64,000 bases of DNA from an uncultured Paracoccaceae bacterium (GCA_947493255.1 CANLQK010000003.1:124001-188000), one strand, 5' to 3'; counted from the stretch's first letter, positions 8,552-18,434 are shown. Notes: generated by a model not told the origin, from the sequence alone. Made by a program: numbers and translations.

Positions 8552-10438
8552 CTATTCCGCGGCGATGGGTTCTGGACGCGGTGTTTCGGTGACGACCGAT
8601 TTGATCCACGCCCGTTCGGCCCGTGCCAGCGAAACGATCTGTGGTTCGTTCAACGTATGTGGCGTGTCCAACCGCAAAGACCGCAGCGACAAGTTCTGCA
8701 CCGGCATCGCGCTCAGGCGTGACAAGGGCACTGCACCAATCAGGCTGATTGCGATGGGTAAGATAAGCACGGACGCCTGACCGAAAATAACAGCAGAGCA
8801 GGCGATGACGCCACACAAGGTTTCGACCCAATGGAACCGGAACGTTTGTTTCCAACTGTAGCCATAGGCGCCGCGGTTCTGTGGGGCCCAATGCGCGGGT
8901 TTCCCGATGAGGGCATAGAAGGTTGCAATCGTCGTTTGGACCATCGTGATAGGTGCATACAGCACAGACAGAAGCAGTTCGAACAAGACCGACCCAAGGA
9001 AGGTTGTGCCAGACCGGTAAGCGGCGCGCGTTTCGGCCCGCAGTCCAAACAGAATGGCGCCAACGACCTTTGGAAACAGCAACATGCCGTAAACAAACAA
9101 CAGATAGATCAGCGTGATGCTGAGTTCTTGTTGCGGCCAAGCGGGGGCGAGAGGGGCGCTTTCAGAAAAATAGACGCTTGGTGATGCCGGTGCCATGCCT
9201 AGGAACGACCATAATATCAGCACGGCCATCCAAGCCGGTGACATCAGGAATGCCAATGCACCTTGCAGCAAGTGGATGCGCGAAATCAGATGGAAGCCGC
9301 GCGTCGCCAGCAAACGCAAGTGCTGCATGTTGCCCATGCACCAACGTCGGTCACGCAAGGCAAAATCGATCAGTGTTTGGGGTGTTTCTTCGTAGCTGCC
9401 ATCGACGCGGGGCAGCAAACGCACAGCCCAACCGGCGCGCCGTAGCATACCGGCTTCCACAAAGTCGTGGCTGAGGATCAGACGTTCTGAACCGGCAAGT
9501 GTGCGCAAGTAGGGCAGGCGGGCGCTTTGGGCGAAGGCCCGTGTGCGGATGATGGCATTGTGCCCCCAGTAGTTTCCTTCGTGTTGGGACCACGACGCAA
9601 GGCCTTCGGCGACAACGCCACCATAAACGGAATTCGAAAACTGGTTAACGCGGCCAAACAACGTTTGCGCACCGATCAATGTCGGGCGGCTTTGGATCAG
9701 TCCGGCATCGGGGTCATCGGCCAAGGCCTGCGCCAGTTGGCGGATGGCAGCCCCGCTCATCAGGCTGTCGGCGTCCAAGATGACCATCGCGTCGTAGGCA
9801 CCGCCCCAGTTTTCGATCCAGTCGGTAATGTTGCCCACTTTTTTGTCGGTGTTTTCGGCGCGGCGACGGTAAAAGACGATTTCCTTGGGGTGAAATTCCG
9901 CGCGCAGGGCCGCCATGGCCTGGTTTTCCTGCGCCGCAATTTTAGGGTCTTGCGTGTCGCTTAGAACGAAGAGGGTATAGCTGTCCGCGTTTGTGTCATC
10001 GTCCAGTTCTTTCAACATGGCCGATGCGTTGCCGAAAACATCCCACGGGGCTTCTTGGTAGACCGGTACAAGCAAGGCAATTTCGCGGGGCAGCGCGGCG
10101 ACTTTGGATGGGGTTTCGTTTGTGCGCACCATCGCCACACGCAACAAGCCCAGACAGGCGTTGTTCACCGAAAAGGCCAAATTCACAAACGTCAGCGCCA
10201 AAAGGACCAGCACCGCGACCTCGAGCGGGGCGACCCCGCCAAGGCTGAAGTAATCCATCAACAGGAAACTAAGGACGGTCGACAGGGCGATCGTCGGGAT
10301 GAATGCGGCAAGACGCCAAAACAAATCCCTTATCCGGCGCGCCCGTTGCATGACCCGTGGGCGACCTTTGTCAGCAAAGGTTTGCGCGGGCATGTCCAGC
10401 GGCGCACGCGGGGGCATATGTGAGGCGCTGTAGCGCAT
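8552..10438 (-). CDS. opgH: glucans biosynthesis glucosyltransferase OpgH (MdoH)
   Basis: This inner-membrane GT2 enzyme makes the linear beta-1,2-glucan backbone of osmoregulated periplasmic glucans from UDP-glucose. Two N-terminal membrane segments (about 40-97) precede the cytoplasmic GT2 domain, with LVPVYQE near 125 and the UDP/metal-binding ILDADS at Asp222/Asp224, followed by DRRWCMGNMQH as the acceptor-site motif; several membrane segments fill the C-terminal third. The start ATG at 10438 overlaps the TAA of opgG (TAATG). Length 628 aa is shorter than the E. coli protein (about 850), as is common in alphaproteobacteria. Confidence 0.92.
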   Translation of the reverse strand: MRYSASHMPPRAPLDMPAQTFADKGRPRVMQRARRIRDLFWRLAAFIPTIALSTVLSFLLMDYFSLGGVAPLEVAVLVLLALTFVNLAFSVNNACLGLLRVAMVRTNETPSKVAALPREIALLVPVYQEAPWDVFGNASAMLKELDDDTNADSYTLFVLSDTQDPKIAAQENQAMAALRAEFHPKEIVFYRRRAENTDKKVGNITDWIENWGGAYDAMVILDADSLMSGAAIRQLAQALADDPDAGLIQSRPTLIGAQTLFGRVNQFSNSVYGGVVAEGLASWSQHEGNYWGHNAIIRTRAFAQSARLPYLRTLAGSERLILSHDFVEAGMLRRAGWAVRLLPRVDGSYEETPQTLIDFALRDRRWCMGNMQHLRLLATRGFHLISRIHLLQGALAFLMSPAWMAVLILWSFLGMAPASPSVYFSESAPLAPAWPQQELSITLIYLLFVYGMLLFPKVVGAILFGLRAETRAAYRSGTTFLGSVLFELLLSVLYAPITMVQTTIATFYALIGKPAHWAPQNRGAYGYSWKQTFRFHWVETLCGVIACSAVIFGQASVLILPIAISLIGAVPLSRLSAMPVQNLSLRSLRLDTPHTLNEPQIVSLARAERAWIKSVVTETPRPEPIAAE

Positions 10439-11961
10439 TACACGGTCCACCGATACAGCCAGGTTTCGCTAAGTGGTTTGCCGTCGACCAGTAATTGCGT
10501 CCTGAATTCAATGGTTTGCGCATCACCCGGTTCGAACTTGAACGCGAGGCGGGGGCCACCCGTTTCAGGGTTACGTTGCAAAACACCGCCCGACACTGTG
10601 CCAGCGCTGGCTTGGACCGGGTGGGTGATGGTGCTGAAATCTTCGGGCAGATCTGGACCATCGTCAAAATCGATCAAAACGATGATACCACGATTTTCAA
10701 ATGCTGATCCGATCATCGTATTGAGGACCGGAAGACCGTTGCCATAGGCGCTGTCTTGGCTCCACGTCAGACGATAGGAAAACACGTTTTCCGACCCTGC
10801 GCGCAGGGCTTCCTTTGGGGTCCAGAAACAGACAATATTGTCGAAAATTTCGGAAGGTGTGGGGATTTCAACCAAAGTCACGGCGCCTTCGCCCCAGTCT
10901 TCTTTTGGTTCAACCCAAACACCGGGGCGGCGGTGGTACAACGCCTCGAGGTCCGCGAAATCGCTGTATTCTTGCGCGCGTTGCATCAACCCGAACCCTG
11001 TTGGGTTGTTGTCCACAAAGGACGAAATTTGCAGGTACGTTGGGTTGGCCAACGGCCGCCAGAGCGTTTCGCCCGCACCATTCAAGATAAGCAGCCCGTC
11101 GGAGTCGTGCACTGCTGGGCGGAAATCGGTGAACCGGTGTCGATTTGTCTGATCGTACTGGAACATGGACGTCAGCGGCGCAACGCCCACATGTTCCATG
11201 TCTTTGCGTGGGAAAATATGCGCCTCGATGTCCATCGTCAGCGCGTCGCCGGGCGTGATTTCGAACCGGTACGCGCCTGAACAGCTGGGGCTGTCCAACA
11301 GGGCGTGCAGTATGAAAGTTTCGCTGCCCTCAGCTGGTTTTTCCAACCAGAATTCGCGGAAGTCGGGGAATTCTTCACCGCTGTCTTGTGCGGTGTCGAT
11401 GGCCAAACCACGTGCGGAGAGGCCGTAAATGTTGCCCGTCCCGATGGCACGGAAATAGCTGGCCCCTTGGAACACAGCGAATTCTTGGTAGATGCCCGCG
11501 CGTTCCAGTTCGGCCCGCAAACGAAGGCCGGAATAGCCCAACGTGTCGTCGATTGGGAGGTCTGGGAATTTGTCGGTTTTGTCGAAGACGTCGAGGTCGA
11601 ACATCACAGGTTGCGCAACACCGTTTTCGACAACGGACAGGCCCACAGGGTGGGGGAAATACAAACCCGGTGCAAAGACGTCTAAACGCAACGGAACATT
11701 GGCTTGATCGTTCCAAAGCGCATTGCGGGATGCGAACCAGATCGACAAGTAATCTTCGTATTCGACCTGCGTCCATTCTTCGGGAATGCGCGTAGGGGAT
11801 TGGTAGGCCTTGCCGCTTATGGTGCGGGCCAATGCGATCACGTCTTCAGGTGCAAAGGGTGCCCCTGTGGCAAGTTGAAGCCCCGTCTGCGCCACGTCCT
11901 GTGACACTGCAGGAGAGGCCGCGAGGGCGGCAAGGCTGGCTATGAATTCACGACGTAGCAT
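10438..11961 (-). CDS. opgG: periplasmic glucans biosynthesis protein OpgG (MdoG)
   Basis: OpgG is a periplasmic protein needed to make osmoregulated glucans with branches. The N-terminus, LRREFIASLAALAASPAVS, is a Tat-type export signal. The mature part matches the family (DVIALARTISGKAYQSP, YQEFAVFQGASYFRAIG, YGLSARGLAIDTA, YHRRPGVWVEP). Length 507 aa is normal. Its start lies 14 bases inside the end of opgC, and its stop overlaps the opgH start, so opgC-opgG-opgH are translated as one unit. Confidence 0.95.
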   Translation of the reverse strand: MLRREFIASLAALAASPAVSQDVAQTGLQLATGAPFAPEDVIALARTISGKAYQSPTRIPEEWTQVEYEDYLSIWFASRNALWNDQANVPLRLDVFAPGLYFPHPVGLSVVENGVAQPVMFDLDVFDKTDKFPDLPIDDTLGYSGLRLRAELERAGIYQEFAVFQGASYFRAIGTGNIYGLSARGLAIDTAQDSGEEFPDFREFWLEKPAEGSETFILHALLDSPSCSGAYRFEITPGDALTMDIEAHIFPRKDMEHVGVAPLTSMFQYDQTNRHRFTDFRPAVHDSDGLLILNGAGETLWRPLANPTYLQISSFVDNNPTGFGLMQRAQEYSDFADLEALYHRRPGVWVEPKEDWGEGAVTLVEIPTPSEIFDNIVCFWTPKEALRAGSENVFSYRLTWSQDSAYGNGLPVLNTMIGSAFENRGIIVLIDFDDGPDLPEDFSTITHPVQASAGTVSGGVLQRNPETGGPRLAFKFEPGDAQTIEFRTQLLVDGKPLSETWLYRWTV

Positions 11962-13180
11962 GGACCGTCCTTTTTACTTTCCAGGGTTGGGATTTCATCC
12001 AACCGGCGACGTAGGCAGTGAGAACCAACACCGTCATTCCAAAGAGGTTTACCGCGACGACGATCCACATTTCACGGCCCAGAAGGTCCAAGAACACACC
12101 GTTCATGCGCCCAACAAAAATCGAGACGACGAAGACTGCCAAGGATTGCTGGCCGACCTTTAGGAAGATAGCCAAGAACGGCGCCCAAACCCGCCCGAGT
12201 GTACCGGCACCGGCGCGCAGACGGTTGCCTTTGTCACCGGCGATGACCCACGCAAGATAGGCCAGCGCAAGGAACTGCACGAACCGCAGCACGCCAAAGT
12301 CGGTTTTGGAAAACCATTGGCGGTGATCGGCACGCCATTCACGGGCGAAATCGAACCCAAATTCGCGCACGCCAATATTGGAAAACGGCACATTGGCCAG
12401 AACGATGACCGCGGCGAGCGTCAGCAGCCACCATGTAACGGGCGGTTTGGGGATCCATCCGCGCATGAAGGCGAAACCGGTAAAGAACAGCAACTGCCAA
12501 CCAAACGGGTTCAGGAACCAGCGCCGTTGCCAATTGTCATCACCCACCCAAGGTTCGGCTGTGAAGTTGAAATAGGGCAGGCCCAAGTCTTCGGTCAGCG
12601 CGCGTTGTGCAAAGAGCCACAACACGATGGACACGGCCGCAAACAGGCCGAAATGAAGCCGCGCCAGCACGATGAACAGCGGCATCATCACCAGAACCAC
12701 CATATACATCGGCAAAATATCGAACAGGTTGGGCACCCACTGCAGCGTCATAAAGCTAAGCAACATGGCGGGGTTTTCCCAAAGTTCGGATTCAACGAAC
12801 AACATCCACAGGTTCAAGTTGCCCCAATAGTTGCGCGTGGTGATGTCTAGATTGGTAAAGAAAACCGTAAGGGCGACTGTTGCGAAAAACAGGCACACAT
12901 GAGCCCAATAAATTTGCCACACGCGGTACGCAACACGCGCTGTGCCCAAAAGCCATCCAGCCCGATCAAACGTCGCGCCAAAAGCAATCGCGCTGGCCAT
13001 GCCAGAGCAGAACACAAACATCTCGGTTGCATCCGAAAACCCGAACCGTGCTGGAATCCAGCTGGTAAACGGGTTGCCCGGTGTATGGGCGAACAGAATG
13101 ATAAACATCGCCACACCACGGAAAAAATCGAGCCGTACGTCCCGAACAGTCTTAGGGCTGGGCGCAGATTGATCGCTCAC
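11948..13180 (-). CDS. opgC: OpgC-type succinyl-modifying acyltransferase
   Basis: An integral membrane protein with about ten hydrophobic segments. The N-terminal DVRLDFFRGVAMFIILFAH and the downstream WIPARFGFSDATEMFVFCSG mark the OpgC/acyltransferase-3-like family, which adds succinyl groups to periplasmic glucans. The GTG at 13180 is chosen as start because GGTGAG lies upstream and the residues before it look non-coding. The last bases overlap opgG, confirming one operon. The product acts in the inner membrane on glucan exported by OpgH. Confidence 0.85.
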   Translation of the reverse strand: MSDQSAPSPKTVRDVRLDFFRGVAMFIILFAHTPGNPFTSWIPARFGFSDATEMFVFCSGMASAIAFGATFDRAGWLLGTARVAYRVWQIYWAHVCLFFATVALTVFFTNLDITTRNYWGNLNLWMLFVESELWENPAMLLSFMTLQWVPNLFDILPMYMVVLVMMPLFIVLARLHFGLFAAVSIVLWLFAQRALTEDLGLPYFNFTAEPWVGDDNWQRRWFLNPFGWQLLFFTGFAFMRGWIPKPPVTWWLLTLAAVIVLANVPFSNIGVREFGFDFAREWRADHRQWFSKTDFGVLRFVQFLALAYLAWVIAGDKGNRLRAGAGTLGRVWAPFLAIFLKVGQQSLAVFVVSIFVGRMNGVFLDLLGREMWIVVAVNLFGMTVLVLTAYVAGWMKSQPWKVKRTVHATS

Positions 13181-13208
13181 AGTTGCATACTCACCAATTT
13201 GATAAGGG

Positions 13209-14573
13209 TCATTCAGCCGCAGTATTTGACATGTTGGCAGATTGCAATTTTGTAATCTGGGCTTGGCGAGATGCCGCAAAAGCGTCTTCGAAACCGTCGC
13301 GCCGTTGTGTGCGGGCAGAGAGCAACATCTGTGTGTCAGCCAAACGGCCTGCGCGTAGCCCTGCCTCGATCGTTAGACGTTCGAAAATGTCGCGTTGTGC
13401 GTGGCTGCCGCCCATGGCTTGGAAATCAGGCTGAGCGGTTTTGAGATGGGCAAAGGCCGCGTGGTAGTCGCCATCGCCAAATGCTGAAAGGCCCGTCGAC
13501 GTCGCTTGTCCCGGGGTCATCATGACGCGGCCGGTATCATCCTTAACTTGGCTGCTGCGTGCGACCTGTGCATTCAGGCGCGCCGCCGCATTAGGGCGGG
13601 TGTCCCCGATCAGGGCCAACATGTAATGCATATCCGCAAACGTCAGGCAGCCGTCATCGCTGCGTTTTTCGGCCAAATCAGCCAATTCAACCCAACGTTC
13701 ACCAACATCAACGCCTTCGATTTGAAGCCGCATCAAAAGGGAACTGGCGTTCGAGAAATCGCGGTAGTCGTCGGTTTTTTCATCGCGGATTTTGGTGTCA
13801 TAAAGGTCAAGCACCGTGGCAATATCGCCTTGATCCAGATGCAATAGGGCCTTGTGCCACCAGACGTGAAAGCGGAAGTTGTTGCAGTGATCCCATGCAG
13901 GGGCGTTGCCGTCGATAAGCGCGATACCGGCGTCGACCTTGTGGGTCGTGTCATAAACATGGGCGACCGCATGCAAACCCCATGCGTCGTCCTTGGCAAA
14001 CTGCAAGGCGCGCAGGCCTGTTGCCTCGGCCAAGGCGAAATTCCCGGCCTCTTCCAAGGCGAAGGCATGACACCCAAGGACGTAACCGTAATGCCCATGG
14101 TCTGGACTGTGGGCATCGATCACCCGTTCAACAGACCGCAGCATGCCAGCCCCGTCGCCCAACATGAACCGGATCCCGTGGGACAGTTTCATGCTGATGG
14201 TATCTGCCGGGTTCAATTCTAGTGCTTTTTCCATGTGGGCGATGGATTGGGTCGGTTTACCTGCCAACCAATCTTGCAACGCCATACACCACAAACGTTC
14301 GCGTGCTGTCGCACCGCCTTGGGCCAGTAGTGCCTGTGCCTGGTCGCTTGCGGCTTTGGCCACGGCAAACATTTCGCGGCGGCCCAGCATCAAACAGGCT
14401 AGACCTTTCATCGCGTGACCCATGGCAAAATCGGGTGCAAGCGTTAGCAGGCGGTTCAAGTGGTCGCCTGTTTGACTGCCATGAGACAGCACCCCATGAA
14501 CAACCCCATTCCACGCCGCTAAGGCGTCCGGGTCAGTAAGGCTAATGTCACAGGCACAGCTATCAATACGCAT
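13209..14573 (-). CDS. TTC38-like tetratricopeptide-repeat protein
   Basis: A 454-aa soluble protein built of helical repeats (AMGHAMKGLACLMLGRRE, SIAHMEKALELNPAD, YGYVLGCHAFALEEAGNF). The signature WGLHAVAHVYD followed by NFRFHVWWHKALLHLDQGD is characteristic of the TTC38 group. The biochemical role of this family is unknown. RBS AAAGGA lies 7 bases before the ATG. The gene is 28 bases upstream of opgC in the same direction, so it may be part of the glucan operon; whether that link is functional is inference. Confidence 0.8.
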   Translation of the reverse strand: MRIDSCACDISLTDPDALAAWNGVVHGVLSHGSQTGDHLNRLLTLAPDFAMGHAMKGLACLMLGRREMFAVAKAASDQAQALLAQGGATARERLWCMALQDWLAGKPTQSIAHMEKALELNPADTISMKLSHGIRFMLGDGAGMLRSVERVIDAHSPDHGHYGYVLGCHAFALEEAGNFALAEATGLRALQFAKDDAWGLHAVAHVYDTTHKVDAGIALIDGNAPAWDHCNNFRFHVWWHKALLHLDQGDIATVLDLYDTKIRDEKTDDYRDFSNASSLLMRLQIEGVDVGERWVELADLAEKRSDDGCLTFADMHYMLALIGDTRPNAAARLNAQVARSSQVKDDTGRVMMTPGQATSTGLSAFGDGDYHAAFAHLKTAQPDFQAMGGSHAQRDIFERLTIEAGLRAGRLADTQMLLSARTQRRDGFEDAFAASRQAQITKLQSANMSNTAAE

Positions 14574-14697
14574 TTTACATCCTTTAACGGGGCGCGAGGC
14601 GACTAGCCGCGCATGCTGTTTCTAATACCCGACCGATCTTGCGCCATGCACATCACTGGTCCGTGATCTGTCGAAACCGTGAACAACATGTCAGCCG

Positions 14698-15900
14698 TTA
14701 GCGTTTGTGTTTGTCTAATATTTCATCAAGTTGCTGGGTATGTGCCCCGAAACGTGGTGGTGCGTTTGCGTATCGCACCGGCGTTTTCGAGAGCTTTAGC
14801 GGATTGCCCAACAATGAAACGGTTCCCGAGGCGGCGTCTTGCGATTCGACGGTCACAATGGCGTCTCGTGCGTCGGCCTGATCAGAGGTTAATGCCTGTT
14901 CGACCGTGTGGATCGGGCCGCAGGGGACCTTTACTCGTTGTAACAATTCGAGGATCACGGCGCTGGTTTTGCTTTGAAACATATCATTTATTTCAACGGT
15001 TAGCGCTTCGCGGTTGGCAATCCGGTTTGGGTTGGTTGCAAATTCCGGCGACTCGGCCAGTTCGGGGCGGTCCATTACCTGACAAAAGGCCGCGAATTGG
15101 CGGTCATTGCCCACAGCGATGATAACGTGGCCGTCTCCGGTCGGGAAAACATCGTATGGAACGATATTAGGGTGCGCGTTACCGCGTCGGATCGGGTTTT
15201 GCCCGGATGTGATGAAATTTGTGCCTTCGTTGACCAGCCACGCCATTTGCGTGTCGACCAATGCGATGTCGATCTGCTGGCCTTCGCCTGTGGCTTCCGC
15301 ATGTCGCAAGGCCGCGAGGATGCCGACGGTGGCATACATTCCACACATCAGGTCTGAAACGCCAACGCCCACCTTCATCGGGTCGCCGTCGGGCGCACCG
15401 GTGAGTGACATGATCCCGCCAAACCCTTGGGCCATAACGTCATAGCCGGGGATGTCGCGGTTTGGCCCCGTTTGTCCGAAGCCAGAGATTGAACAATAGA
15501 CAAGCGCGGGGTTCAGTTTTGACAGCGACGCGTAATCTAGATTGTACTTTTTCAGCCCGTCGACTTTGTAGTTTTCCACAACAATCTGGGCGTGCCCTGC
15601 AATGCGTTGCACCAAGGCCTGACCTTCGGGTGTTGAAATGTCGGCGGCGACGGAAAACTTGTTGCGATTGGCGGCTAGAAAATACGCGCTGAGGTCGCTG
15701 TTTCCGTCCGGTGTTTCAACAAAGGGTGGGCCCCATGTGCGCGTATCGTCCCCATCGGTTTTGGGGTTTTCGATTTTGATAACGGTCGCGCCAAGGTCGC
15801 CCAACAATTGCGTGGCGGTTGGCCCTGCCAGAATGCGGCTAAGGTCAAGAACCAGAACACCGTCTAGCGCGCTTTTGGTTGCATCAGAAAGCATTGTCAT
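14698..15900 (-). CDS. class III CoA-transferase (CaiB/BaiF family)
   Basis: The protein opens with the family hallmark VLVLDLSRILAGPTATQLLGD and KIENP. NRNKFSVAADISTPEGQ, VENYKVDG and SGFGQTGPNRDIPGYDVMAQGFGGIMSLTG follow in order; the aspartate in this region (PGYD) fits the site that carries the acyl anhydride. These enzymes move CoA between carboxylic acids. Starts are ATG 15900 or ATG 15894, inside the end of the ThDP-enzyme gene (stop at 15884-15886). The pairing with a ThDP enzyme recalls formyl-CoA transferase with oxalyl-CoA decarboxylase, but the substrate is not identifiable from sequence. Confidence 0.88.
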   Translation of the reverse strand: MTMLSDATKSALDGVLVLDLSRILAGPTATQLLGDLGATVIKIENPKTDGDDTRTWGPPFVETPDGNSDLSAYFLAANRNKFSVAADISTPEGQALVQRIAGHAQIVVENYKVDGLKKYNLDYASLSKLNPALVYCSISGFGQTGPNRDIPGYDVMAQGFGGIMSLTGAPDGDPMKVGVGVSDLMCGMYATVGILAALRHAEATGEGQQIDIALVDTQMAWLVNEGTNFITSGQNPIRRGNAHPNIVPYDVFPTGDGHVIIAVGNDRQFAAFCQVMDRPELAESPEFATNPNRIANREALTVEINDMFQSKTSAVILELLQRVKVPCGPIHTVEQALTSDQADARDAIVTVESQDAASGTVSLLGNPLKLSKTPVRYANAPPRFGAHTQQLDEILDKHKR

Positions 15901-17482
15901 AGGCCTGTTTATCAATTTCAACGCCGATGACAGTAAAGGTATCTGCCTTCTGAGCATCGCCAAGCGCTGCTTTCAATCCATCTGCCGTTGAGACTGACAC
16001 GCCATTACCACCAAATGCCCGCCCGATCGCTGCCACGTCGGACCGCGCCATATCAACGCCGACGTTTTTCAACTGTCGGCCACGTTGTTTCAGTTCAATC
16101 AAGGCAAGTGAGGCATCGACGAAGACCACGAAGATAGTTTTGAGATTATTTTCAGCGGCGGTGGCAAGTTCGCCCGCGACCATCAGAAAACCCGCGTCCC
16201 CGCTGAAGGACACAACTGTGCGGTCCGGTTCTACGATTTGTGCGCCCATGGCCAAGGGGAGGGCACAGCCCATCGTGCAGAACCCAGATGATTGGGTCAG
16301 CGCCCGCGGGAATGTGCAACGCCACATCTGGCTTAACAAAATACGGTGCGCGCCGCTGTCGGCGGTGGCCAATGTGTCGGCTGGCAAAACGTCTTGGCAG
16401 ATCGAGATGGCCTGCGCCGGGCCCCATGTGTCGCCCTTTGGAAATGCTTGCGCCAAGGCGTTTTGGGTTTGTGAAACACTGTCGTCAGGCCAACCTGCGA
16501 GCGCGTCATCTGACAACATCGCGGCGACGGTTTCGATGCAATCGCCAATAAAATTGTGCGACGACTGGTGCATGTAGTGGTGGTTGGGTTCGGCCGTGAC
16601 ATCGATAACGATCTGTCGTTGTGGGTCCCACGGGTTTTGCCAACCCGCCCGCATTTCTACAGGATCGTATCCGATCGCCAAAATGACATCCGCCTGCGCC
16701 ACCAAGGGCAGCAAAATCGCGTCTGACTTTGGCGAGAGGCCTGCACCGCCCAGTGACAATGCGTGGTCTTCGGGCATTAACCCCTTTGCCTTATATGTGG
16801 TGATCACGGGTGCATTTAGCCGTTCGGCCGCTTTGCGCACGATGTCGCTACCTGCGTCGGACACGGCGTCCAGACCAACGACGATCAGCGGTCGTTTTGC
16901 ACCGGCCAAAGCTGCACGGGCGTCCGCCAAAACGCTAGGGGCGGGGACCATCGCAAGGGCGGGTGGGCGTAAAATACCTGTGCCCGTCGCAGGGGCATCG
17001 GCCACGGAGATGGGAACATCGATATGCACAGGGCCGGGGCGCCCTTCGGTGGCAATTCCGACCGCTTTGTCGGCAATCACATGGGCCGCGCCTGCGTTGA
17101 GGGTAAAGCTGGCTTTGGTCACAGGCGCAAAGACGGCCCGTTGGTCAACCACTTGGTGGGTATAGGTTTGTTCTGTTTCGGGGTCGACGCAGCCGGTCAG
17201 TACGATCATTGGCACACGGTCTTCGCGCGCGTTTTCGACGACATTAATGCCGTTCAATGCACCTGGCCCTACGGTTGCCAACAAGATCGCAGGCGCACCT
17301 GTGCGGTGATAGCTGCCTTCGGCCATAAACCCAGCCGCGTTTTCATGACGACACAGCACAAATTGAATGCCGACCTTTTCAAGCGCATCCAGCAGTGTCA
17401 GAACTTCGCCACCCGGCATTCCAAAGGCCCATCGGCACCCACTGTCATAAAGCCGTTTCGCTACCACATCCGCTGCGCGCAT
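15884..17482 (-). CDS. ThDP-dependent enzyme of the acetolactate-synthase/oxalyl-CoA decarboxylase superfamily
   Basis: The three-domain ThDP fold is evident: the cofactor-activating glutamate in LCRHENAAGFMAEG (Glu47), GPGALNGINVVENA, and the Mg-ThDP motif beginning SGDAGFLMVAGELATAAENN. Length 532 aa fits acetolactate synthases, benzoylformate decarboxylases, oxalyl-CoA decarboxylases and 2-hydroxyacyl-CoA lyases. The start ATG 17482 has GGAG 8 bases upstream. Overlap with the CoA-transferase gene argues for a CoA-thioester substrate, hence a lyase or decarboxylase role rather than branched-chain amino-acid synthesis; no small regulatory subunit (IlvN) is nearby. Confidence 0.82.
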   Translation of the reverse strand: MRAADVVAKRLYDSGCRWAFGMPGGEVLTLLDALEKVGIQFVLCRHENAAGFMAEGSYHRTGAPAILLATVGPGALNGINVVENAREDRVPMIVLTGCVDPETEQTYTHQVVDQRAVFAPVTKASFTLNAGAAHVIADKAVGIATEGRPGPVHIDVPISVADAPATGTGILRPPALAMVPAPSVLADARAALAGAKRPLIVVGLDAVSDAGSDIVRKAAERLNAPVITTYKAKGLMPEDHALSLGGAGLSPKSDAILLPLVAQADVILAIGYDPVEMRAGWQNPWDPQRQIVIDVTAEPNHHYMHQSSHNFIGDCIETVAAMLSDDALAGWPDDSVSQTQNALAQAFPKGDTWGPAQAISICQDVLPADTLATADSGAHRILLSQMWRCTFPRALTQSSGFCTMGCALPLAMGAQIVEPDRTVVSFSGDAGFLMVAGELATAAENNLKTIFVVFVDASLALIELKQRGRQLKNVGVDMARSDVAAIGRAFGGNGVSVSTADGLKAALGDAQKADTFTVIGVEIDKQAYDNAF

Positions 17483-17645
17483 CTTGTTCACTCCGTTCCA
17501 TATTTCACTGTCTGGTGCATCAAGCCGCTGCATCATGCAAGTTGACCCACGCAGATGTCATCAAATGCTACCGAATTTTTTGCGCGGTGGCTTTGTATCT
17601 TTTGGCAGGTGCGCATAGCGTGCTGGCAGCACCAAAGGACACCAC

Positions 17646-18434
17646 ATGCGTTTTGTTTTTGCTTTGATCACGACCCTTTTTGCATGGCTGCCAATCGGCG
17701 CCACGGCCTGTGACGGTGCGGTGGCCTGCCCATTGGGTGATCGCAGCTATCATGTGCGTGTGCCTGACACATGGGATGGCACATCGGCACTGCCTGTGTT
17801 GGTGCATTTTCACGGGTGGGGGCGGGACGGTGCACAAGTATTGCGCAACGGCCGGATTGCCACGCTTGATGTGGCCGAAAACGTGTTGCTGCTTGCACCC
17901 ACTGGCCGGAATGGAAGCTGGGCGTTTCGCCAACCCGGTTCCGATGACACTGATTTTGCCAATGCAATGATCGAGGACGCTGCAGCGCGTTACCCGATCG
18001 ACCGATCCCAAATTTTTGTTTCTGGGTACTCGTGGGGCGCGAACATGGCATGGCGTTTTGCCTGCGAAAGCGGCGACGGGATTGCGGCACTTTTGGCTGT
18101 GTCCGGTTCGCTTAGCCAGAACGAAGACTGCACCACGGCCCCCGATGCCGTCTTTCAGGTCTATGGCAAGACCGACAATGTGCTGGACTTCCCAATAGGA
18201 CGGGGCGGGGATGAAACATATGTCGTGTCGTTGTGGCGCCGACAGTTGGGGTGTTCAGATGATCAGACGGGCACACAAGATGGCCCATGGAACGCCCGAG
18301 ATTTCTTGACGTTTGAACGCACATCTTGGGGCTGCCCGAACGGGCGGGTGGTTCTGGACCTGCATCCGGGTGGGCATTTCATTCCCCATGATTGGATTGC
18401 ACTTCAGGTGCGCGATTTGCTTGACCAATCGTGA
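17646..18434 (+). CDS. secreted alpha/beta-hydrolase, PHB-depolymerase/feruloyl-esterase-like
   Basis: A cleavable signal peptide (FVFALITTLFAWLPIGATA, cut near residue 21) is followed by an alpha/beta-hydrolase domain. The oxyanion region is VLVHFHGWGRDG, the nucleophile elbow GYSWGAN carries the serine, and GGHFIPHDW near the C-terminus supplies the histidine. Four or more cysteines suggest disulfides and a periplasmic location. The pattern matches the LpqC group (polyhydroxybutyrate depolymerase or feruloyl esterase annotation). The natural ester is unknown. The gene is isolated from its neighbours. Confidence 0.75.
   Translation: MRFVFALITTLFAWLPIGATACDGAVACPLGDRSYHVRVPDTWDGTSALPVLVHFHGWGRDGAQVLRNGRIATLDVAENVLLLAPTGRNGSWAFRQPGSDDTDFANAMIEDAAARYPIDRSQIFVSGYSWGANMAWRFACESGDGIAALLAVSGSLSQNEDCTTAPDAVFQVYGKTDNVLDFPIGRGGDETYVVSLWRRQLGCSDDQTGTQDGPWNARDFLTFERTSWGCPNGRVVLDLHPGGHFIPHDWIALQVRDLLDQS

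Noticed and set aside
8541-9140. Antisense-looking 199-codon frame within opgH
   Set aside because: It is an alternative frame of a well-matched glucosyltransferase with no plausible domain.
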